From contig JAUNUZ010000030.1 of NCBI GenBank assembly GCA_030537915.1, forward strand, positions 260 through 12,234: DNA of 11,975 bases, written 5' to 3'. Positions 7,031 through 11,975 of the stretch are shown piece after piece (the first letter of the stretch is position 1; each line of letters begins with the position of its first letter). The notes under the pieces are model-generated. The model had not been told where the DNA came from. It saw only the letters and a list, made by a program, of their open reading frames with translations, and ran no database searches. The position numbers and the translations under genes are program-made. Source of the stretch: Micrococcales bacterium (lineage in GTDB: Bacteria; Actinomycetota; Actinomycetes; Actinomycetales; Dermatophilaceae).

Positions 7031-8092
7031 GTGAGTGCCCACCCCGCGTCCGCCCCACCCACCGCTTCACCTGCGGACAGCCTGCTCGTGCGGGCGGCCC
7101 GGCGCGACCCGGGCCCGCGACCCCCGGTGTGGTTCATGCGGCAGGCCGGGCGCTCGCTGCCGGAATACCGCGCGCTGCGGGAGGGCGTGGGGATGCTGGA
7201 GTCCTGTCGGCGGCCCGATCTCGTCACCGAGATCACTCTGCAGCCCGTCCGCCGGCACGGGGTGGACGCCGCCATCTTCTTCAGCGACATCGTCGTTCCC
7301 CTCGCCGCGGTCGGCGTCGACCTGGACATCGTCGCGGGCGTCGGACCCGTCGTCGCGCAGCCGTTCGCGACGCGTGCCGACCTCGACCGCCTACCGCCGC
7401 TCACGCCCGAGCGCGTCCCGGACATCACCGAGTCGGTTCGGCTGCTCGTCGCCGAGCTCGGTGCGACGCCACTCATCGGCTTCGCCGGGGCCCCGTTCAC
7501 GCTGGCTTCCTACCTCGTCGAGGGCGGCCCGAGCCGCACCCACGCCAAGACCAAGGCACTCATGCACGGCGACCCGCAGCTATGGCACGCGCTGTGCGCC
7601 CGCCTCGCAGCGATCTCGGGGGCCTTTCTGCGGATCCAGGCACAGGCCGGGGTCTCGGCGGTGCAGCTCTTCGACAGCTGGGCCGGGGCACTCTCGCATC
7701 GCGACTACGAAGAGTTCGTCCTGCCGCACTCCCGCGTCGCCTTGGCAGCCGTCGCCGACCAGGGCATCCCGACGATCCACTTTGGGGTCGGCACCTCAGA
7801 GTTGCTGGTCGCCATGGGTTCGGCGGGAGCCGACGTCGTCGGTGTCGACTTCCGGGTCGCCCTCGACGAGGCGACGGCCCGCCTGGGTCGCGGCTACGCA
7901 GTCCAGGGCAATCTTGACCCGGCGCTGCTCTTCGCGCCCTGGCCGGTCGTCGAGCAGCACGTGCGGCGCATCGTCGCCCAGGGGCGCCAGGCTCCGGGGC
8001 ATATCTTCAATCTGGGTCACGGGGTCCCGCCCGAGACAGACCCAGACGTCCTCACCCGTATCGTCGAGCTCGTCAAGAGCCTGGGGGAGTAG
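7031..8092 (+). CDS. hemE: Uroporphyrinogen decarboxylase
   Basis: HemE removes four carboxyl groups from uroporphyrinogen III to give coproporphyrinogen III, in the cytoplasm and without cofactor. The 353-residue protein matches the family length. The N-terminal signature [15 protein letters not shown] supplies Arg37 and Arg41, Asp86 in FFSDIVVPL is the key substrate-binding aspartate, the second signature [12 protein letters not shown] includes Tyr161, and His330 in [14 protein letters not shown] closes the active site. FDSWAG (215-220) is also typical. The GTG start at 7031 has GAGGA 7 bases upstream; a short variable Ala/Pro-rich stretch precedes the fold. It is divergent from DUF3000 across 71 bases, and its last 20 bases overlap the 3' end of the opposing YczE-type gene. 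The gene for the next pathway enzyme is not adjacent; hemQ lies 2.2 kb downstream. Confidence 0.97.
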   Translation: MSAHPASAPPTASPADSLLVRAARRDPGPRPPVWFMRQAGRSLPEYRALREGVGMLESCRRPDLVTEITLQPVRRHGVDAAIFFSDIVVPLAAVGVDLDIVAGVGPVVAQPFATRADLDRLPPLTPERVPDITESVRLLVAELGATPLIGFAGAPFTLASYLVEGGPSRTHAKTKALMHGDPQLWHALCARLAAISGAFLRIQAQAGVSAVQLFDSWAGALSHRDYEEFVLPHSRVALAAVADQGIPTIHFGVGTSELLVAMGSAGADVVGVDFRVALDEATARLGRGYAVQGNLDPALLFAPWPVVEQHVRRIVAQGRQAPGHIFNLGHGVPPETDPDVLTRIVELVKSLGE

Positions 8093-8786
8093 CCGCCCGC
8101 GAGCCGGTGCAGGAGGCCCCCGCAGCACCTGCGGGCGACCTCGGGCCCGCAATCGGTGGCGAGAGTCGCACGGTGCAGCGCGGGAGAAAACGCTGGACGA
8201 GCGGGCCGATGGCCAGGGCGTAGAAGACGGTCCCGGCGCCGACGACGCCACCGAGTAGCCACCCCACGACGAGAACGCCGAGCTCGAGGCCGGTTCGCAC
8301 GAGGCGCAGGCTCCATCCCGTGCGCCGATGCAGCCCGGTCATGAGACCGTCGCGAGGGCCCGGGCCCAGCTGTGCGCCGATGTAGAGCGCGCCCGCCAGC
8401 CCGTTGAGCGCGATCCCCCCGATCAGGAGGGCGATCCGGCCCGGCAGTCCGTCCGTCGGCGCAAGGATGCCGAGGGTGAGGTCGGTGGCCACACCGATCC
8501 ACAGCGCGTTGGCGATGGTCCCGAGTCCGGGCCACTGCCGCAGCGGAATCCACAGCAGCAGGACGACGAAGCTCACGAGGATGACGATCGTGCCGAAGGT
8601 CAGCGGCAGATGCACCATCAGGCCGTAGTGGAAGACGTCCCAAGGCGGCAGACCAAGCCGACTGCGCAGCATCATCGACATCGAGACGCCGTAGAGCGAG
8701 AGGCCGACCCAGAGCTGGACGAGGCGACGCGGAAGCCGTCCGGCGGCCAGCTGTTGGCGGGGCGTGAGGGCCAAGAGCTCGGACAT
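8073..8786 (-). CDS. YczE/YyaS/YitT family integral membrane protein
   Basis: This 237-residue protein is predicted to cross the membrane about five times (roughly residues 22-40, 62-81, 90-110, 117-139 and 166-197). It has the family hallmark [12 protein letters not shown] near residue 44 and a related [12 protein letters not shown] near 140, which look like two halves of an internal duplication. Members of this family are poorly characterised, so I assign no substrate. I chose the ATG at 8786 because the protein then begins shortly before the first membrane segment; an open frame extends upstream to 9158 but would run through the divergent antiporter gene. There is no Shine-Dalgarno; CAGACT lies 7 bases before the ATG. 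The last 30 residues are an Ala/Pro/Ser-rich tail that overlaps the end of hemE by 20 bases. Confidence 0.85.
   Translation of the reverse strand: MSELLALTPRQQLAAGRLPRRLVQLWVGLSLYGVSMSMMLRSRLGLPPWDVFHYGLMVHLPLTFGTIVILVSFVVLLLWIPLRQWPGLGTIANALWIGVATDLTLGILAPTDGLPGRIALLIGGIALNGLAGALYIGAQLGPGPRDGLMTGLHRRTGWSLRLVRTGLELGVLVVGWLLGGVVGAGTVFYALAIGPLVQRFLPRCTVRLSPPIAGPRSPAGAAGASCTGSRAATPPGS
8119..8135 (+). terminator. Short hairpin after hemE, possible terminator
   Basis: CCCGCAG and CTGCGGG form a perfect 7-bp stem with a 3-base loop, 26 bases after the hemE stop. It lies inside the coding tail of the opposing YczE-type gene and has no T-tract, so its role as a terminator is uncertain. Confidence 0.35.
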
Positions 8787-8793
8787 AGGCACC

Positions 8794-8799
8794 AGTCTG
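8794..8799 (-). promoter_or_regulatory. Candidate -10 box for a leaderless YczE-type gene
   Basis: CAGACT on the minus strand partly fits TANNNT (A at position 2, T at position 6) and lies exactly 7 bases before the ATG at 8786. No ribosome binding site precedes the ATG. This is the weakest of the leaderless candidates, and no -35 is clear. Confidence 0.25.
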
Positions 8800-8900
8800 A
8801 ACGCCAAGTGGCCCGGGCGCAGATGGCCAGCGGGCGCAAGGGGCCGGATCGGTGCTCTTGCGGGTGTCAACACAGCCGCGAGCGGGTGACACGATGCAGT

Positions 8901-10265
8901 GTGAACATCGATGTGCTCTACCTCGTCGTGGGGCTCGCGCTGCTGCTCGCGGTCATTCTGCCGACCGTGCTCGAGAACCTCCCGGCCTCGGCGCCGATCA
9001 TCCTCATCGTCGTCGGTGTCGTTGTCGGGGTGCTGCCGTGGACCGGTGGCGTGCCGATCAGCCCGCTGCAGCACCCGGCGGCGACCGAGCACATCGCCGA
9101 GTTGACGGTCATCGTGGCGCTCATGGGGGTGGGCCTGGCCATCGATCGTCCGCTGCACCCCCGGACGTGGCGGTCGTGGGGCTCGACGTGGCGGCTGCTG
9201 CTCATCGCGATGCCGATGTGCATCGCGGCGGTCGCCGTCCTGGGCTGGTGGGCCATGGGCCTGACCCCGGCCGCGGCGCTCCTGCTGGGCGCGGCGCTCG
9301 CCCCGACCGACCCCGTGCTCGCCGCCGACGTGCAGGTCGGGGGCCCGACGTTATCCCGGTCCGAGCAGGCTGGGCAGGGAAGCGATGGAGACGACCCGAG
9401 CGATGATGGGGGCGCGATCGACATCGATGAGCACGACGAGGTGCGCTTCGCGCTCACCTCCGAGGCAGGGTTCAACGACGCCTTCGCGTTTCCGTTCGTC
9501 TATGCAGCGATCTACCTCGTCACCGTGGGGCCGGTCGGGCAGTGGGGCTGGGGTTGGCTGGCGAACGAGGTGCTCGCCAAGACCGCCATCGGGATCGCGG
9601 TCGGGGTCTTCGGCGGGTGGGCGCTGGGTCGCGTCGCCTTCCGCAGCCGGGTGGCCTCACTGCGCCTGGCGGACCAGGGGCAACCGCTGCTCGCGCTGGC
9701 TGCGACGCTCGCCGTCTACGGACTGACCGAGGTGCTGCAGGGCTGGGGTTTCCTCGCCGTCTTCGTCTCCGCGCTGACGCTGCGGGCCCAGGAGCGCACC
9801 CACGGCTACCACCGGCACATGCACGAGGTCATCGAGCGCCTCGAACTCCTGCTCACCCTCCTGCTCCTGATGCTCGTCGGGGTCACGCTGGCCGACGGCC
9901 TGTTGGGCCATCTCACCTGGCAGGGAGCGTTCGTGGGGCTCGCCCTTATCCTCATCGTGCGACCCCTGTGCGGGCTGGTGGCGTTGGGCCGCGGACACGA
10001 CGTCGACACCCATGCGGGCCGCCAGTTGGGTCCGCGTGAACGGCTGGCCACCGCGTTCTTCGGGGTCCGCGGCGTCGGCTCCATCTACTACGTCGCCTAC
10101 GCCTTCGGCAAGGCTGCCTTCGGGCAGGCCGAGCTGTTGTGGGCGACGGTTGCCTTCACGATCCTCGCCTCGGTGCTCATTCACGGCATCACCGCGACAC
10201 CCGTCATGAGGTGGCTGGACACCGTGCGCATGAGCCCCCAGGTCACCCCCGAAGGCACCCGCTGA
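8901..10265 (+). CDS. CPA1-type Na+(K+)/H+ antiporter (NhaP-like)
   Basis: This 454-residue inner-membrane protein exchanges monovalent cations for protons, supporting pH and sodium homeostasis. Hydrophobic segments run from about residue 5 to 435, enough for 11-13 helices. CPA1 motifs are present: [11 protein letters not shown] (134-144), the ion-binding Asn192-Asp193 in [13 protein letters not shown], and [16 protein letters not shown] (386-401). The GTG at 8901 starts immediately before the first membrane segment. The open frame continues upstream to 8328, but that part runs antisense to the YczE-type gene and is not family-like. Between [14 protein letters not shown] and the ND motif there is an acidic stretch (about 152-180, rich in Asp, Glu and Gly) that is longer than I expect in this family. 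Ion preference cannot be read from the sequence. There is no cytoplasmic TrkA/RCK domain at the C-terminus. Confidence 0.9.
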   Translation: MNIDVLYLVVGLALLLAVILPTVLENLPASAPIILIVVGVVVGVLPWTGGVPISPLQHPAATEHIAELTVIVALMGVGLAIDRPLHPRTWRSWGSTWRLLLIAMPMCIAAVAVLGWWAMGLTPAAALLLGAALAPTDPVLAADVQVGGPTLSRSEQAGQGSDGDDPSDDGGAIDIDEHDEVRFALTSEAGFNDAFAFPFVYAAIYLVTVGPVGQWGWGWLANEVLAKTAIGIAVGVFGGWALGRVAFRSRVASLRLADQGQPLLALAATLAVYGLTEVLQGWGFLAVFVSALTLRAQERTHGYHRHMHEVIERLELLLTLLLLMLVGVTLADGLLGHLTWQGAFVGLALILIVRPLCGLVALGRGHDVDTHAGRQLGPRERLATAFFGVRGVGSIYYVAYAFGKAAFGQAELLWATVAFTILASVLIHGITATPVMRWLDTVRMSPQVTPEGTR

Positions 10266-10275
10266 GGGCGGTGGC

Positions 10276-10281
10276 GAGAAT
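10276..10281 (+). promoter_or_regulatory. Candidate -10 box for hemQ
   Basis: GAGAAT (A at 2, T at 6) lies exactly 7 bases before the ATG at 10289, the same spacing as other leaderless candidates here. It lies in the 23-base gap after the antiporter stop, so hemQ could also be read through from upstream. Confidence 0.25.
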
Positions 10282-10288
10282 GGGGTGC

Positions 10289-11116
10289 ATGACCGACAGC
10301 CCCGTGACCGCCGACCAGCCCGACCCCTCCACCCCCGCGGGCCAGACGCAGCCGGCGCAGCCCGCGCAGAACCCGGAGCCGGTGTCCAACCCGGAGAACG
10401 CCCCCAACCCGGAGAACCCCAAGGCCCGACGGATCAAGGAGCTCAACGCGACGATCCGCTACGCGATGTGGTCGGTCTTCAAGGTGAGCTCGCCCCTGCC
10501 GCGGGACGAGGCGACGCGGGCAGAGATGGCCGAGGAGGTGCAGGATCTGCTGGCGAAGCTGGGCGAGGACGATCTCGTCGTTCGCGGGCTCTACGACGTC
10601 GCCGGGTTGCGAGCGGACGCGGACCTGATGTTCTGGTGGCACGCCGCGACGATCGAGCAGGACCAGGCCGCCTACCAGGGCCTACGCCGGACGCGGCTTG
10701 GCGCGCACCTGGAGCCGGTGTGGTCCGTGGCTGCGCTGCACCGGCCGGCAGAGTTCAACAAGAGCCACCTGCCCGCCTTCCTCTCGGGGGAGCGGGCTCG
10801 TGACTACGTGTGCGTCTACCCCTTCGTGCGGTCCTACGACTGGTACGTCATCGATGACGCGGAGCGCCGGGACATGCTGCGCGAGCACGGGCAGATGGCC
10901 CGGGACTACCCGGACGTGCGAGCCAACACGATCGCCAGCTTCGCCCTCAACGACTACGAATGGGTGCTCGCCTTCGAAGCGGACGAACTCGACCGGATCG
11001 TCGACCTGATGCGCGAGCTGCGCGCCAGCCGGGCTCGCCTGCACGTGCGCGAAGAGGTGCCCTTCTACACCGGGCCACGCGTCGAGATCGCCGCGGCGAT
11101 CGCGCGCCTGCCGTAG
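10289..11116 (+). CDS. hemQ: Coproheme decarboxylase HemQ/ChdC (chlorite dismutase family)
   Basis: HemQ oxidatively decarboxylates iron-coproporphyrin III to heme b using hydrogen peroxide, the last step of the coproporphyrin-dependent route used by actinobacteria and Firmicutes. The 275-residue protein has Tyr177 in [13 protein letters not shown] (equivalent to catalytic Tyr145 of S. aureus), His200 in [12 protein letters not shown] (the proximal heme ligand position), and the family marks [14 protein letters not shown] and [10 protein letters not shown] Pro/Asn/Glu-rich, probably disordered N-terminal segment of about 45 residues precedes the fold and contains a repeated NPE motif. The ATG at 10289 is preferred; an in-frame ATG at 10280 would add three residues. 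It begins 23 bases after the antiporter stop and converges with msrB. Its usual partner hemY/hemG is absent from this window. Confidence 0.95.
   Translation: MTDSPVTADQPDPSTPAGQTQPAQPAQNPEPVSNPENAPNPENPKARRIKELNATIRYAMWSVFKVSSPLPRDEATRAEMAEEVQDLLAKLGEDDLVVRGLYDVAGLRADADLMFWWHAATIEQDQAAYQGLRRTRLGAHLEPVWSVAALHRPAEFNKSHLPAFLSGERARDYVCVYPFVRSYDWYVIDDAERRDMLREHGQMARDYPDVRANTIASFALNDYEWVLAFEADELDRIVDLMRELRASRARLHVREEVPFYTGPRVEIAAAIARLP
10370..10414. repeat. Three 9-bp repeats at 18-bp spacing in the hemQ N-terminal linker
   Basis: AACCCGGAG occurs at 10370-10378, 10388-10396 and 10406-10414, an exact 18-bp (6-codon) period. It encodes [17 protein letters not shown]. The regular spacing suggests tandem duplication of an 18-bp unit followed by drift. 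Confidence 0.8.
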
Positions 11117-11161
11117 CTCGCACCAGCTCCCGCGCGGCCCGGATGGGGCGAACGCTACTGG

Positions 11162-11578
11162 TCACCCACCGGCCGCGAAGCGCATCGAGATCGAGTTGAT
11201 GCAGTAGCGCTGATCGGTCGGGGTGTCGTAGCCCTCGCCCTCGAAGACGTGCCCGAGGTGGGAGCCGCAGGCGGCGCAGCGGACCTCGACCCGGTTGGCC
11301 CCCAGGCTGACGTCAGGCAGGTATTCGACCCGGTCCCCGGCGAGCGGGGAGTAGAACGACGGCCAGCCGCAGTGGCTGTGAAACTTGGTGTCGCTGCGGA
11401 AGAGCTCGGCATCGCAGGCGCGGCAGGAGTAGACGCCCTCGGTCGTCGTGTCGGTGTACTCGCCGACGTAGGCCCGTTCGGTGCCGGCCTGACGCAGGAC
11501 CTGGTATTCGGCGGGGTTGAGCTTCTGTCGCCACTGCTCATCGGTCAGTTGGATGGGATAGGTGCGCTGAGGGTTCAT
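11162..11578 (-). CDS. msrB: Peptide-methionine (R)-S-oxide reductase MsrB
   Basis: MsrB reduces methionine-R-sulfoxide in oxidised proteins, with electrons usually from thioredoxin. The 138-residue protein is the expected length for a single-domain cytosolic MsrB. The zinc site is intact: Cys52 and Cys55 in CRAC, Cys101 and Cys104 in CAAC. The catalytic Cys126 is in RYCINSIS, with His107, His110 and Asn128 around the active site. Cys70 in FHSHCGWPSF is the probable resolving cysteine; the base motif is more often SGCGWPSF, so the His at 69 is a small variation. The ATG at 11578 has GAGGA 5 bases upstream region (11587-11583). It converges with hemQ across 45 bases and diverges from the LigD-type gene. 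I see no MsrA fusion. Confidence 0.97.
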   Translation of the reverse strand: MNPQRTYPIQLTDEQWRQKLNPAEYQVLRQAGTERAYVGEYTDTTTEGVYSCRACDAELFRSDTKFHSHCGWPSFYSPLAGDRVEYLPDVSLGANRVEVRCAACGSHLGHVFEGEGYDTPTDQRYCINSISMRFAAGG

Positions 11579-11582
11579 ACGG

Positions 11583-11587
11583 TCCTC
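11583..11587 (-). promoter_or_regulatory. Ribosome binding site of msrB
   Basis: GAGGA on the minus strand, 4 bases before the ATG at 11578, supports that start. Confidence 0.6.
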
Positions 11588-11616
11588 AACACCGCCGCGC
11601 CCGAAGGCGTTCCCCG

Positions 11617-11622
11617 TAAGCT
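11617..11622 (+). promoter_or_regulatory. Candidate -10 box for a leaderless LigD-type transcript
   Basis: TAAGCT fits TANNNT and is exactly 7 bases before the GTG at 11630. No Shine-Dalgarno precedes the GTG, and the gap to the divergent msrB is only 51 bases. Confidence 0.4.
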
Positions 11623-11629
11623 GAACCGT

Positions 11630-11975
11630 GTGAGCGCCAAGGGCGAAGTGCTGAACATCGCGGGGCCGGGCGGCGTCGAGCGCACGGTCAACCTATCCAA
11701 TCCCGACAAGCCGGTGTGGCCGGGCGATGGCCAGGCAGAGCCGGTCACCAAGCGCGACCTGGTCGACTACCTGCTCGCCGTCCGCGAGCCGTTCCTGCGG
11801 GCGGTGGGCGACAGGCCGGTGACCCTGCAACGGTTCCGCGGCGGCATCGCGGGGGAGGAGTTCTACTCCAAGAACCCCCCGAAGGGCGCACCCGCGTGGA
11901 TCCGCACGGTGATCTGCACCTACCCCTCCGGTCGCCAGCACCCCCAGCTCGTCATCGACGAGATCGCGGGGGCTG
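11630..11975 (+). CDS. ligD: LigD-type DNA polymerase/primase domain protein (3' end cut by window)
   Basis: LigD polymerase domains fill in and extend broken DNA ends during Ku-dependent non-homologous end joining. The visible 115 residues match the N-terminal part of that domain: NLSNPDKPVWPG, then TKRDLVDYLLAVREPFL, DRPVTLQRF and EEFYSKNPPKGAPAW. The catalytic Asp-x-Asp and later parts lie beyond the window, so I cannot say whether this is a stand-alone polymerase (common in actinobacteria) or the start of a full LigD with phosphoesterase and ligase domains. The symbol is therefore provisional. The GTG at 11630 is chosen because the family match begins soon after it and a TAAGCT box sits 7 bases upstream. 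No Ku gene is visible in this window. Confidence 0.85.
   Translation, partial: MSAKGEVLNIAGPGGVERTVNLSNPDKPVWPGDGQAEPVTKRDLVDYLLAVREPFLRAVGDRPVTLQRFRGGIAGEEFYSKNPPKGAPAWIRTVICTYPSGRQHPQLVIDEIAGA

Noticed and set aside
6969..7070. Longer DUF3000 start reaching into hemE
   Set aside because: The added residues are Arg/Pro-rich, overlap the hemE start and are not part of the family pattern.
8865..8870. Perfect TTGACA on the minus strand in the YczE/antiporter spacer
   Set aside because: No -10-like hexamer lies at 16-19 bases from it, so I do not call a promoter.
8328..8900. Upstream extension of the antiporter frame (191 extra codons)
   Set aside because: The extension is hydrophilic, antisense to the YczE-type gene, and precedes a natural GTG just before the first membrane helix.
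8787..9158. Upstream extension of the YczE-type frame
   Set aside because: It would run antisense through the antiporter start and is His/Asp/Arg-rich, unlike a membrane protein N-terminus.
11117..11161. Possible bidirectional terminator between hemQ and msrB
   Set aside because: I could not find a stem of useful length in this 45-base gap.
1..11975. CRISPR array, tRNA, rRNA, insertion sequence, att site or replication origin
   Set aside because: By eye I see no regularly spaced long repeats, no transposase or integrase frame, no tRNA-like cloverleaf and no DnaA-box cluster.

Overview
The window is very GC-rich, with GTG starts and GC-rich third positions throughout. Its gene content (an HTH-MurA fusion, DUF3000, HemQ of the coproporphyrin-dependent heme pathway, a LigD-type polymerase) points to the chromosome of a high-GC actinobacterium, possibly Micrococcales or Intrasporangiaceae-like. 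That placement is inference. It is a dense housekeeping region: nine complete genes, two genes cut by the window edges, no gene-free stretch over 300 bases, and no transposase, phage gene, tRNA, rRNA or CRISPR array that I could see.

Layout. Positions 1-1215 (minus) hold the N-terminal 405 residues of a MurA-type enolpyruvyl transferase fused behind an XRE-type helix-turn-helix. Positions 1216-1415 are non-coding and carry its promoter, a candidate autoregulatory operator, and a strong hairpin terminator that belongs to the next unit. Positions 1416-4807 (minus) are a translationally coupled fatty-acid beta-oxidation operon, thiolase (fadA) then multifunctional hydratase/dehydrogenase (fadB). 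It is driven by a good -35/-10 promoter with a perfect palindrome over the -35 box. Positions 4935-6959 (minus) are a DUF3000 gene followed by an RNase D-like DEDDy exonuclease with an HRDC domain. Positions 7031-8092 (plus) are hemE, divergent from DUF3000. Positions 8073-8786 (minus) are a YczE/YitT-type membrane protein whose 3' end overlaps hemE. Positions 8901-10265 (plus) are a CPA1-type Na+/H+ antiporter, followed 23 bases later by hemQ (10289-11116). Positions 11162-11578 (minus) are msrB. From 11630 a LigD-type polymerase/primase gene runs off the right edge.

How the genes fit together. FadA and FadB carry out the last three steps of the beta-oxidation cycle. HemE makes coproporphyrinogen III, and HemQ (ChdC) performs the last step of the coproporphyrin-dependent heme route. 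The intermediate gene hemY/hemG, often near hemE and hemQ in actinobacteria, is not between them here; the space is taken by two transporter-like membrane genes. MsrB repairs oxidised methionine and could be thematically linked to heme and oxidative stress.

I did not find a clearly novel biological system. The most interesting points are the HTH-MurA fusion with a possible self-operator in its promoter, a recurring leaderless-promoter layout (a TANNNT-like box 7-8 bases before the start codon) at several genes, the palindrome over the fadA promoter, an acidic insertion in the antiporter, and in-frame 30-bp and 18-bp repeats in the disordered N-termini of the RNase D and HemQ proteins.
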